Shown here: positions 5,644-12,800 of the stretch, piece after piece
Numbering within the stretch: position 1 is the first letter of the stretch
Layout: every line of letters begins with the position of its first letter
Assembly: GCA_002279765.1 (NCBI GenBank)
Contig: NCCR01000116.1
Span: 38,173 to 51,738, forward strand
Length of the DNA: 13,566 nt
Origin: Verrucomicrobia bacterium 12-59-8
GTDB taxonomy: Bacteria > Verrucomicrobiota > Verrucomicrobiae > Verrucomicrobiales > Verrucomicrobiaceae
Reading direction: 5' to 3'
Translations under genes and position numbers: made by a program
Notes under the pieces: generated by a model
What the model saw: only the letters and a program-made list of their open reading frames with translations
Told to the model about the DNA's origin: nothing
Database searches by the model: none

Positions 5644-6915
5644 CTAGTGTGGCAAGGCCTGCAAGCGTTCCCAAGCAGCGTCCACCCAGAAGAACTGCGA
5701 GTAGTAGAGCTTCGTGTAGTCGTAATGCGCAATGACGCGCTCTACATCGGCGGCGCGTGTTTTCAAGATGGCGGGGTCGGGCGCGAGTGTGACGACCCAC
5801 GCGGCGGCAGTGGGTTCGCGGACGCCTTCTGTTTCTTTGGCGCGACGGGGTGAGACTTTGAGGAACTTTTTCAGTTGGAGGTGGGCGAGGTCTTGGGCTT
5901 CGAGTTCGGTGTGCTGCGGTTTCCAGTCGGCGTTCATCATGCGCCAGTTCATGTCGAAAGGGCTTTGATCGGCGTTGTCGAATTTTTCTGCCATGGGGAG
6001 GCTTTTGAAGGCGAGATCGGCGCTGGCTTGCAGGCCTTTGGCGTATGCGGCGCGGATGGTTTCGTCTTCTTCCATTTCCCAGAGGGCGCGCACGGCACCG
6101 ACGCAGGTGCAGGAGGTCCAGGTATGATATTTGGCGTATTCGAAGACCATGCCGTGCTCGCAGATTTCGAGGCGGGTGCGGTTTTCTTTGCCGCCGCGTT
6201 CTACAAGCGCGTCGCGGTAGAGCTTGTCCCACTTGGGATCGCTAGTGATTTGATGGAGGGCTTTGCAGGTGAAAAGGAGGCGGGGTGAGCTGTCGAAGCT
6301 GAAGCCGGCGAAGCCGCCGCGTTTGCCGAAGGGTTGTTCCGCCGGCATCTGCCATTTCATGGCTGCGATCACCTCCGCCGTCTCGATGAGATGTTTGGCG
6401 ATGCGCTGTTTTTCCTCTGCTGAGGCAAGGTCGGATTCCCAATAGCGCCACAGGCCGAGAAACCACGGCAGTGTCTGATCGTTCGAGCCCATCGGGTAAT
6501 GCGATTTGCCATCTGCTCCAACACCGCGACCCACGAAGCCTTTCACGTCGCTGATGGAATTGAGCAGCAGCAGGCCTTCCATGAGCCTGCGCGCCTCTGC
6601 GGCATCCTCGGCGGACTGCGTTCGTTTCCAGCGACTGACGGCGGCGTCCATATAGAGGCCGTTGAACATCGCCCCGTTCTCGATCGGTGCCCACCAGCCC
6701 AGTGCGTTCGGCTTACCCTCGCGCAGTTCCTCGGGCGTTGGCAATGACACGGTGCCGTCCAGATCGGCGAAGTCGATCATGATGCCATGCTTGTCGATAA
6801 AGCGCCGCCAGATCTCCGCGTGGGCTTGTGCCGCAGAAGTGGCGACATCCGCAGCGTGGAGTTTCGGAATGCAGGTGGCAGTGAGGGTGGTGGCGAGAAA
6901 GGTGCGGCGGTTCAT
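5644..6915 (-). CDS. Tat-type secreted six-hairpin-like (alpha/alpha toroid) protein, putative glycan enzyme, 423 aa
   Basis: The N-terminus MNRRTFLATTLTATCIPKLHA carries a twin-arginine RRTFL motif, a short hydrophobic core and a likely cleavage after HA (residue 21), so it is exported folded. The mature part is nearly all helical with repeated Trp/Asp/Glu-rich segments (GWWAPIENGAMFNGLYMDAA, YPMGSNDQTLPWFLGLWRYW, FDMNWRMMNADW, YYSQFFWVDAAWERL). This pattern resembles (alpha/alpha)6 six-hairpin glycosidases and lyases, but I cannot place it in a numbered family or name catalytic residues. It is the last gene of the beta-helix/FAD cluster, 19 nt after the oxidoreductase, so co-transcription is likely. 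No Shine-Dalgarno site is visible. A role in breaking down a complex glycan is inferred from context. Confidence 0.88.
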   Translation of the reverse strand: MNRRTFLATTLTATCIPKLHAADVATSAAQAHAEIWRRFIDKHGIMIDFADLDGTVSLPTPEELREGKPNALGWWAPIENGAMFNGLYMDAAVSRWKRTQSAEDAAEARRLMEGLLLLNSISDVKGFVGRGVGADGKSHYPMGSNDQTLPWFLGLWRYWESDLASAEEKQRIAKHLIETAEVIAAMKWQMPAEQPFGKRGGFAGFSFDSSPRLLFTCKALHQITSDPKWDKLYRDALVERGGKENRTRLEICEHGMVFEYAKYHTWTSCTCVGAVRALWEMEEDETIRAAYAKGLQASADLAFKSLPMAEKFDNADQSPFDMNWRMMNADWKPQHTELEAQDLAHLQLKKFLKVSPRRAKETEGVREPTAAAWVVTLAPDPAILKTRAADVERVIAHYDYTKLYYSQFFWVDAAWERLQALPH

Positions 6916-6934
6916 GGATGGGATTCAGCGTGCG

Positions 6935-8557
6935 TCATTTCAGCGGCACTGAAAGGATCTGTCCACTTTTTAACAGCCGCTCTTTTAATTCTGCATAGGG
7001 GACTTGTTGGACGTCCGCTTTCTGTTCCAGTGCCATCACTGCGGCACTCGCCGCCGACTGAGCGGCGATCATGAAGGTGAACTCAATGCGATACGCGCCA
7101 TACGCGACATAGCTTGAGGAGGGGCAGGTCGGCGCGAGCAGGTTCGAGCACTCTGAAGCGCGGGGCACAAGACAGCGATATGGAATGCCGCAGGGAATCC
7201 AGTCGGCGTCCTTGGATGCGTCGAATACGGCTCCTTCATTCCAAACGCTACCATCTTTGATGAGGCGGCGGGCATGATGCAGATCGGGCGGCCACCAGAT
7301 GAGGCCGACGCTGTCTGCGACAGTCTCGGGACCGGCTTTGCGGACATGGGCTTCGGTCAGGACAAAGTCACTGACCATGCGGCGGCCATTGCGAACGTAA
7401 AAGATGCGCGGCCAGCCATCGTTGTCCGTGAACTCGTCTTTGCAACGGCCCCATGCTGACCAGTTGCTGCGTTGCGCTTCCGGCACACTGGGGTCATTTC
7501 CCATAAACCAATACACGCCCTGGATGTAGTCGCGACTGGTGCGGATCAAACGCTCACGTTCGGCGCAACTGGCGATACGATAGCGATGGTTCCAACCGGT
7601 GAAGTTGCCAGCCAGCGAGTGCCAGGAGCCAGGGTCGGTTTTGCCGTTGGGTAAATTGGCGCCTGGTGGAGAAATGACCCCGCCAGCCGCGATGTAGCGC
7701 CGCTGAAGTTCATAGTGTTCCGGGTTATAATCTGCGGGTCTGTCCATGGGGATGCGATTGGCTGCGTTCCTGGTGAGGCACAGTCGGAAGGCATAGCCTT
7801 GAATGCTTTCATCCGCGCCACCCTGCTGACCGAGTGGCGAATCCTGCACGGCAAAGATGACACCGCTCGCGGGATCTCCTGGCGTCTGGTAAGGATCGAT
7901 ACGCCGGTCAAGCTGGCCATGCTTCGTGTCCGTGCGGATGCCGTTCTTGGTCTCGTCATACTTCGCATTGCCTTCGCGGCCGACGACAAAACTCACCCCG
8001 GCAAAGGCGAGCAGATCGCCCTCGTAAGTGGCGTCGATGAACATTTTGGCATGCACCTCGGCACCGTTTTCAAAATGCAGTGCGGTGATGCGTGTGCCGT
8101 CCTTGGTCACTCCGGCTTGTTCTTTGAGCCGATGCCCCCGCAGCACAGTGACGTGGGCCTCCTTTACCCAATCGTCGAACACTGACTCGGCCATGTGCGG
8201 CTCAAAGCCCCAGAGCGATGCGTTTTTCAAACGCTGTCGCACCATCTCATCGAACTTCGCCTCACGATGATACCGGACACTCAAGCGCCGGTAAAATTCC
8301 AGCGTGAGCCCTCCGACCGCCGGACTGTTTTGGAACTCCTTGTGGTTGTCGATGTCAGTGCCGCCTAGTCCTTCCACGCTCATGCCGCCTAGATGCTGTC
8401 CGGCCTCCACCAGCACCACGGACCGGCCCTCTTTGGATGCCTGCACTGCCGCGATGACACCTGCGCTGGTGCCGCCGTAGATGCAGACGTCAGCTTCGGT
8501 GGCGGCGTGGGCCGAGTGCGCGAGCATCGCCGCGAGAAATAGGATGGATCGTGTCAT
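6935..8557 (-). CDS. Secreted FAD-dependent oxidoreductase (FAD_oxidored type), 540 aa
   Basis: A Sec-type signal peptide (MTRSILFLAAMLAHSAHA, cleavage near residue 18) precedes a Rossmann dinucleotide-binding motif, ADVCIYGGTSAGVIAAVQAS (22-41), with E51 ending the second strand (VVLVEAGQHLGG) to bind the FAD ribose. An ATYEGDLLAFAGV segment and a C-terminal region (CLVPRASECSNLLAP, then MIAAQSAASAAVMALEQ) fit the FAD-dependent oxidoreductase family of Pfam FAD_oxidored (PF12831), common in Planctomycetes and Verrucomicrobia next to secreted carbohydrate enzymes. The substrate is unknown; oxidation of a sugar or its linkage is a reasonable guess. The length is typical. The start ATG overlaps the stop of a short coding-like remnant as ATGA. 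The next gene starts 19 nt downstream, and the beta-helix gene ends 103 nt upstream. Confidence 0.93.
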   Translation of the reverse strand: MTRSILFLAAMLAHSAHAATEADVCIYGGTSAGVIAAVQASKEGRSVVLVEAGQHLGGMSVEGLGGTDIDNHKEFQNSPAVGGLTLEFYRRLSVRYHREAKFDEMVRQRLKNASLWGFEPHMAESVFDDWVKEAHVTVLRGHRLKEQAGVTKDGTRITALHFENGAEVHAKMFIDATYEGDLLAFAGVSFVVGREGNAKYDETKNGIRTDTKHGQLDRRIDPYQTPGDPASGVIFAVQDSPLGQQGGADESIQGYAFRLCLTRNAANRIPMDRPADYNPEHYELQRRYIAAGGVISPPGANLPNGKTDPGSWHSLAGNFTGWNHRYRIASCAERERLIRTSRDYIQGVYWFMGNDPSVPEAQRSNWSAWGRCKDEFTDNDGWPRIFYVRNGRRMVSDFVLTEAHVRKAGPETVADSVGLIWWPPDLHHARRLIKDGSVWNEGAVFDASKDADWIPCGIPYRCLVPRASECSNLLAPTCPSSSYVAYGAYRIEFTFMIAAQSAASAAVMALEQKADVQQVPYAELKERLLKSGQILSVPLK

Positions 8558-8688
8558 GGATTGGCAGCAAGAGGTTCCAGACGACGAATTTTGGACAGGT
8601 ATTCAGTTCCGATGGACTCAAATTTCGGTTCAATACCACCAGGAGTGAAGGTGAAACCAGCTATTGAGGAACAGTCGTCAGCTTCAAA
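8554..8688 (-). pseudogene. Coding-like remnant, 44 codons, overlapping the end of the beta-helix gene
   Basis: In another frame from the beta-helix gene, an open stretch follows an in-frame TAA and ends in a TGA that overlaps the FAD gene start (ATGA). Its translation looks like a protein tail: GFTFTPGGIEPKF followed by ESIGTEYLSKIRRLEPLAAN. It has no start codon. It may be the C-terminus of a deleted gene that was translationally coupled to the FAD gene, or a frameshifted tail of the beta-helix protein. Chance is also possible. Confidence 0.3.
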
Positions 8689-11300
8689 TTATCAATGAAG
8701 AACGCCGTCTTCGTCGTGCCGAGAGCGCTGAAGAGCATGTAGCTAGCAGAAGTCCATGCGGGCTTGCAGGTGAGATCAGGAAAGGACTGTTTCGTTCCAT
8801 CCTGCCGGGTGAGTGCGAGGCTCCATTTGCCTGCGCCGGTGGTGGCGGTGAGTGAGACGCGGAACCATTCACCAGCAGGGATCGTGGTGAGCTGGACTTT
8901 GCCGTCGGTGTTGGCGGCGAGCTGGCCTTTCTGCCAGCGGAGGTAGGGGCCGTTGCCGAAGTCGCCGCTTTTGCCGCGCATCTCGAAGAACCAGTCCGCA
9001 CCGGGCTGGGCCATGACGTCAAACTCGATGTGGAAGGTGCCTGCATCCCAGGTCGTGGGGTAGATGTCGAGCACGGGGTCGTAGCTGTGTTTTAAGTCAG
9101 GCGCATCCTGCACCTTGAGGCAGCGTTTGGAGCCGTCGGTAAAGGGGGATGAGGTCTCGTCGGTGACGCCGATGCTCTCGCCTTTGTTTTCGTGACCATA
9201 CTTTGCACCGCGAATGCCGAGGGTGCCGAGTCCGGCGTGTTCGAAGTCTTGATTGATTTTGTATTCAGGTGCGGGCCAGGGTTTGGCGTCGGTGTCCCAG
9301 TTCGGGTAATCGTGACCTTGTGCGGCGAGGGTGCGCCATGCGGCATCGGTTTTGCGCACGCCGGCAAGGGTAAGGTCCCAGGGCTTGAAGCCGATTTTTT
9401 CGGCGGGGGAGTTGGGCTTGAGGCGGAAGTCGCGCATCGCGAGGTCTTCGAAGAGGGGATCAGCAAACAGGCTTTCTTTGTCACGGCCCATCTTGCGCCA
9501 CTCCTCCCAGGTGAAGTGCGTCTTGGTGAGTGTGGCGGGGATCTTGCCATCGGTGGGCCAGTAGAGGTTTTTGCGGAAGACGAGGCTGTCCTTGGGATCG
9601 CCGCGTTCGGGTTTGTCGTAGAATTTCCAGTTCCACTCGCCGCCATCGAGCAGCGGCGACGCGGGGTCCCACACGGTGATGTTGTTCATGTAGCGGAAGC
9701 GCAGGCGCGACTCGTTGCGCGAGGCCTGGATCTGCGCCGTGTGGCCAAAGGCGAAGATGTTGTTCCGCACGGTGTTGAAGTAGCCGTAGTGCTGGTGGAA
9801 GCCGGCATTCCAGGTGTCATGCACGAGGTTGTTTTCCATCAGCGTGTCGGCGCTGCCTTCGTCATTGTAGAGACCCCAGCCGCCGTAGCGATGGCTGGCG
9901 ACGTGATGCACGTGATTGCCACGGACGATAGTGCCGGGCGATGTGCCGAGGCCGTAGTAGCCGCCCATGTCGCTCAGGTAAGCCCAACCGAGGTGATGAA
10001 TGTGATTGTTCTCCACCAGGGTTTCGCGTGAGGCGGTGTCGCCATAGCCCCAGTTCCATCCGGCGCTGATGCCGGTGTAGTAGAGGTCGGCAATGTCGCA
10101 TTGCTTGACCGCGCAGTGTTGCGTGTGTGTGAGCACCACGCCGCAGGCGCTGGGGTGCAGGCGTCCGCCGTGCTGGATGATGCAGTCGTCGATGATGATG
10201 TGATGATTCACACGTTCATCCGCTGGGCGCGCTGTTTCTCCGACATAGACACCACCGCCGCCGAGGTCGTACATGCGGCAGTGGGTGACGGATGAGTCAG
10301 AGCAGCCGTTTTTGAACCAGATGGCATGCAGACCGGTGTGGGCGATCTCGCAGTTCGTAAATTGGATGCCGCTGCAATCTTCGATTTCGATGCTGCCGTC
10401 GCTCGTTGTCGCAGCCTGACCATCATGCAGGCCCTCTGCGGGGTAGATATGATTGCTGCACTGAAACGAGATACCCTCGAAGTGAACATCGTGGGCACCT
10501 TTGATGGAGAGAAATTTGTCCACCACGGGCGCGATGACCTCTGCCCTCGTCATGTCCTCGCCGGGCAGCGGCAGGTACAGCAGCTCACCCTTAGCGCGGT
10601 CGAGGAACCACTCGCCGGGGGCATTGAGTGCAGCGCGGAAATTTTCCGCCCACCAGCGCTGATCCGGCTCAAACTCGACAAAAGGATAACGTGAGCGGCC
10701 TTTGATGCGCACGGCGAGCACTTCGTCGTTCAGTTCCTTGATGCGGCACTGTGCCACGGCCCAGGCGTGCGTCACTGTGAGCAGGACGTTCTCACGTTCC
10801 GCCTGCGGGATGTTTTTGATCACGTCGTATTGCTCCTGCGGGATGGAGAAGGCATGGAAGTTCATGTTCTCCTTCAAGTCCGGAAACACACCGGCTCCGA
10901 CGGCTTCGGTGATGTGGTAGTAGCCTTTGTTGGGCGAGCGGGCGAGCGTGGCCCGGCGGCCATTGACCCAGAGCTGCTCAAACTTCCACGCCTTGTCCGG
11001 CACCGCAGCTTTCCAAAGGCCTCCGTCAGCTTTTTGCCAGCTGGTGATGGCTTTGCCAGCCATGAAGACTGTGTCCTTGCCGCTCCACGTCACCTGAGAG
11101 TCGTCTTCGCTGAGCGTGAGTGTTTCCGTGACCGGATACATACCCGCATCTGCGATGATGTGAACCGGTTTGGGGGCTGCGCGGGCGGCGTCACGCGCTG
11201 CCTGTGGGGTGGTGATCGGTCCTGTGGCAGACAATTGGATGTCCGTGGCAAACGACAGTGACACTGTAGACAGCAGAAAAGCTGTGGTTCTGAGCAACAT
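8661..11300 (-). CDS. Secreted right-handed parallel beta-helix protein, putative polysaccharide-active enzyme, 879 aa
   Basis: A Sec signal peptide (MLLRTTAFLLSTVSLSFA, cleavage near residue 18) leads into an N-terminal region with an IIADAGMYPVTETLTLSE segment, typical of the capping strands of pectin-lyase-like folds. Residues of about 255-540 show beta-helix coils with Asn/His/Gly turns (DVHFEGISFQCSNHI, IEIEDCSGIQFTNCEIAHTG, DLGGGGVYVG, AVKQCDIADLYYTGISAGWN, LMENNLVHDTWNAGFH), matching PbH1 / Beta_helix (PF13229). Residues from about 740 to the end (FHIEFDVMAQPGADWFFEMR, FFIDNLKL) look like a beta-sandwich or laminin-G-type domain that may bind carbohydrate. The fold includes lyases, hydrolases (for example GH141-like) and epimerases, so the reaction is open. 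It is first in a three-gene cluster and preceded by a long hairpin next to its start codon. Confidence 0.92.
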   Translation of the reverse strand: MLLRTTAFLLSTVSLSFATDIQLSATGPITTPQAARDAARAAPKPVHIIADAGMYPVTETLTLSEDDSQVTWSGKDTVFMAGKAITSWQKADGGLWKAAVPDKAWKFEQLWVNGRRATLARSPNKGYYHITEAVGAGVFPDLKENMNFHAFSIPQEQYDVIKNIPQAERENVLLTVTHAWAVAQCRIKELNDEVLAVRIKGRSRYPFVEFEPDQRWWAENFRAALNAPGEWFLDRAKGELLYLPLPGEDMTRAEVIAPVVDKFLSIKGAHDVHFEGISFQCSNHIYPAEGLHDGQAATTSDGSIEIEDCSGIQFTNCEIAHTGLHAIWFKNGCSDSSVTHCRMYDLGGGGVYVGETARPADERVNHHIIIDDCIIQHGGRLHPSACGVVLTHTQHCAVKQCDIADLYYTGISAGWNWGYGDTASRETLVENNHIHHLGWAYLSDMGGYYGLGTSPGTIVRGNHVHHVASHRYGGWGLYNDEGSADTLMENNLVHDTWNAGFHQHYGYFNTVRNNIFAFGHTAQIQASRNESRLRFRYMNNITVWDPASPLLDGGEWNWKFYDKPERGDPKDSLVFRKNLYWPTDGKIPATLTKTHFTWEEWRKMGRDKESLFADPLFEDLAMRDFRLKPNSPAEKIGFKPWDLTLAGVRKTDAAWRTLAAQGHDYPNWDTDAKPWPAPEYKINQDFEHAGLGTLGIRGAKYGHENKGESIGVTDETSSPFTDGSKRCLKVQDAPDLKHSYDPVLDIYPTTWDAGTFHIEFDVMAQPGADWFFEMRGKSGDFGNGPYLRWQKGQLAANTDGKVQLTTIPAGEWFRVSLTATTGAGKWSLALTRQDGTKQSFPDLTCKPAWTSASYMLFSALGTTKTAFFIDNLKLTTVPQ

Positions 11301-11304
11301 AGAG

Positions 11305-11356
11305 AGGAGACTGTTGGGGTGGAAGCAACCGCGCTTCTATGCCCCAGCAGTCTCCT
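11305..11356 (-). promoter_or_regulatory. Long hairpin immediately upstream of the beta-helix start codon
   Basis: Arms at 11305-11319 and 11342-11356 pair at 14 of 15 positions, with a further 5-bp hairpin in the loop (GAAGC at 11322-11326 with GCTTC at 11333-11337). On the - strand the structure ends 4 nt before the ATG at 11300, so the whole ribosome-binding region lies in its 3' arm. It also follows the regulator stop by 28 nt and could terminate that transcript, but no T-run follows. Translation control, attenuation or protein binding are all possible. Confidence 0.5.
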
Positions 11357-11384
11357 GCGCACAAGTGTTTGGCTCAGCGTCCGA

Positions 11385-12467
11385 TTACAGCAGCATCTGA
11401 CGCACGGTGGAGGCCACAGGATAAATCCAGACGATCTCCTCCGGGCTCAGGGTGACTGGCGGATACAATGGGTTCAGACTGGAAAGAACGATGGAGTGGC
11501 CGTGATCAGCCGTGCTGTAGATGCGAAAAAGCACGTCTCCTCCCAAGCTGTCACTGAGACGTGCGATGACGCGGTCGCCGGTGTGCGGCATACTGTTGGG
11601 ATAGAGGACCGCCAGTTCGCCATCGTGATGTTGCGGCAGCATGGCATCTCCTGACAGACGCATTGCGAAGGCATCGGGATCACTCACGCTGAAGGCTAGG
11701 TGTTCAGTGGAGGCGAAGGCCGCCTGAGCGGGCACTGTCAGATCGCGCGCGGCAGGGATCGTCAGCACAGGCAGGGCGGTGAGACGAGGTGTTCCTGCAA
11801 CGGGGGCAGCAGGCATCGAAAACGACGGAGCCACTCCGACGGGGTCCGCCACCGTTGGCGCAGCAGTGGCAGCGCTGCTGGCTGCATGGTCTGGCGCAGG
11901 CACGGCAGTGTGGTCTGCAGCTCTGTTTTGAATTTCGGCTTCGAGTTTCTCGATCAGCTTAATGACGGGCAGCGAGGCATGAGCACCATTTTCAATTTTG
12001 GTCACGTACTGGCGGGAAACGCCAAGACGCTGGGCGAGTTTCGGACGCGTGACACCCATTTTTTCGCGCAGGGCCGCGACGCGAAGAGCAAACGCATTTT
12101 TTTCTCCTTTGACGGGCTGCTCGACGGCTTTGGCTGGTGCTGGTTTTTCTTCCGGCTGCACCAGGCGGTCCAGGGCTTCGATGGCTGCGGGCGGGAGTCC
12201 TGCCAGTTCGGTGGCTGCGGTGGTGTCAGGCTGTGGCATGTGCATGGCGAGCTGTTTGAGATTGGCGGCAGCTTCGAGTTTTTCGATCAATTGGAATACG
12301 GGTCTGGAAGGAGCCTGGCGGCCTTTTTCCATGACGGTGACATAGCTGCGTCCCACACCGAGCCAGTGGGCGAGTTCAGGTTTCGAGACACGCAGCTTTT
12401 GACGCAGTGAAAGACAGCGGGCGGGGAAGCCCACAAGTTTTTCTTCAGAGACGGGTGAGTGTGGCAT
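11385..12467 (-). CDS. Transcriptional regulator: two XRE helix-turn-helix domains plus degenerate S24/LexA-like domain, 360 aa
   Basis: Two similar XRE-type DNA-binding domains lie at about residues 16-68 (LRQKLRVSKPELAHWLGVGR) and 126-179 (LREKMGVTRPKLAQRLGVSR), each followed by the same I-E-K-L-E-A helix end, so they arose by duplication. An Ala/Pro-rich linker (about 185-255) leads to a C-terminal S24 peptidase / phage-repressor-like domain (about 262-355) with FAMRLSGDAMLP, GDRVIARL and SLNPLYPP. The catalytic serine of the GDSM motif is alanine here (A275), and the lysine expected in the V-K-R strand is arginine (R315), so RecA-stimulated self-cleavage is not expected. The domain probably serves for dimer formation or sensing. 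It may control the beta-helix cluster 84 bases downstream on the same strand, itself, or the divergent kinase gene. Start by the first ATG; no Shine-Dalgarno site visible. Confidence 0.9.
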   Translation of the reverse strand: MPHSPVSEEKLVGFPARCLSLRQKLRVSKPELAHWLGVGRSYVTVMEKGRQAPSRPVFQLIEKLEAAANLKQLAMHMPQPDTTAATELAGLPPAAIEALDRLVQPEEKPAPAKAVEQPVKGEKNAFALRVAALREKMGVTRPKLAQRLGVSRQYVTKIENGAHASLPVIKLIEKLEAEIQNRAADHTAVPAPDHAASSAATAAPTVADPVGVAPSFSMPAAPVAGTPRLTALPVLTIPAARDLTVPAQAAFASTEHLAFSVSDPDAFAMRLSGDAMLPQHHDGELAVLYPNSMPHTGDRVIARLSDSLGGDVLFRIYSTADHGHSIVLSSLNPLYPPVTLSPEEIVWIYPVASTVRQMLL

Positions 12468-12518
12468 AAAATAAGAAGGTGATACGGCAGGAGATGATTG
12501 TCATGCACCGGGGGGGAT

Positions 12519-12554
12519 TTGGCGCAGATGACACCTATGCAATAACTGCGCCAA
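12519..12554. promoter_or_regulatory. Inverted repeat between regulator and kinase genes (candidate operator)
   Basis: TTGGCGCAG (12519-12527) and CTGCGCCAA (12546-12554) form a perfect 9-bp inverted repeat with an 18-base spacer. It lies 52-87 bases upstream of the XRE regulator start, where an autoregulatory operator would be expected. A regulator with two DNA-binding domains could use widely spaced half-sites. The centre-to-centre distance of 27 bases is close to two and a half helical turns. No experiment or consensus supports this beyond position and symmetry. Confidence 0.4.
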
Positions 12555-12800
12555 CAACGTGTTAGGTCTCTGCTAGAGGACAAAAGTACCAGACAGAGGC
12601 ACAATGGGCCGTCGCTTTTTATGCCAAGTATCTTTTTATGCAGCGGGACCTCGCTATCACTGGCGGTGTCGTTCGAATCAATGGCTGCGGACATGGATGG
12701 CATGTGCAGCGTTGAAATGCGCTGACTGGCATGCAAAGAAAGCACCGGTGATTTTGCTCGCCGTTCGGGCGCATATCGGTAACAGTCCGCCGCGTTTTTC
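12555..12800 (+). promoter_or_regulatory. Upstream region of the kinase gene with a 10-bp direct repeat
   Basis: No credible gene lies here. CTTTTTATGC occurs twice, at 12615-12624 and 12632-12641, with a period of 17 bases. A hairpin-like stretch lies near 12691-12727 (GCATG, CAGCG, CGCTG, CATGC). No clear -35/-10 pair can be called for the kinase gene. Confidence 0.3.

Noticed and set aside
9192..10031. 279-codon + strand open frame
   Set aside because: It is antisense to the beta-helix coils and shows no motif of its own.
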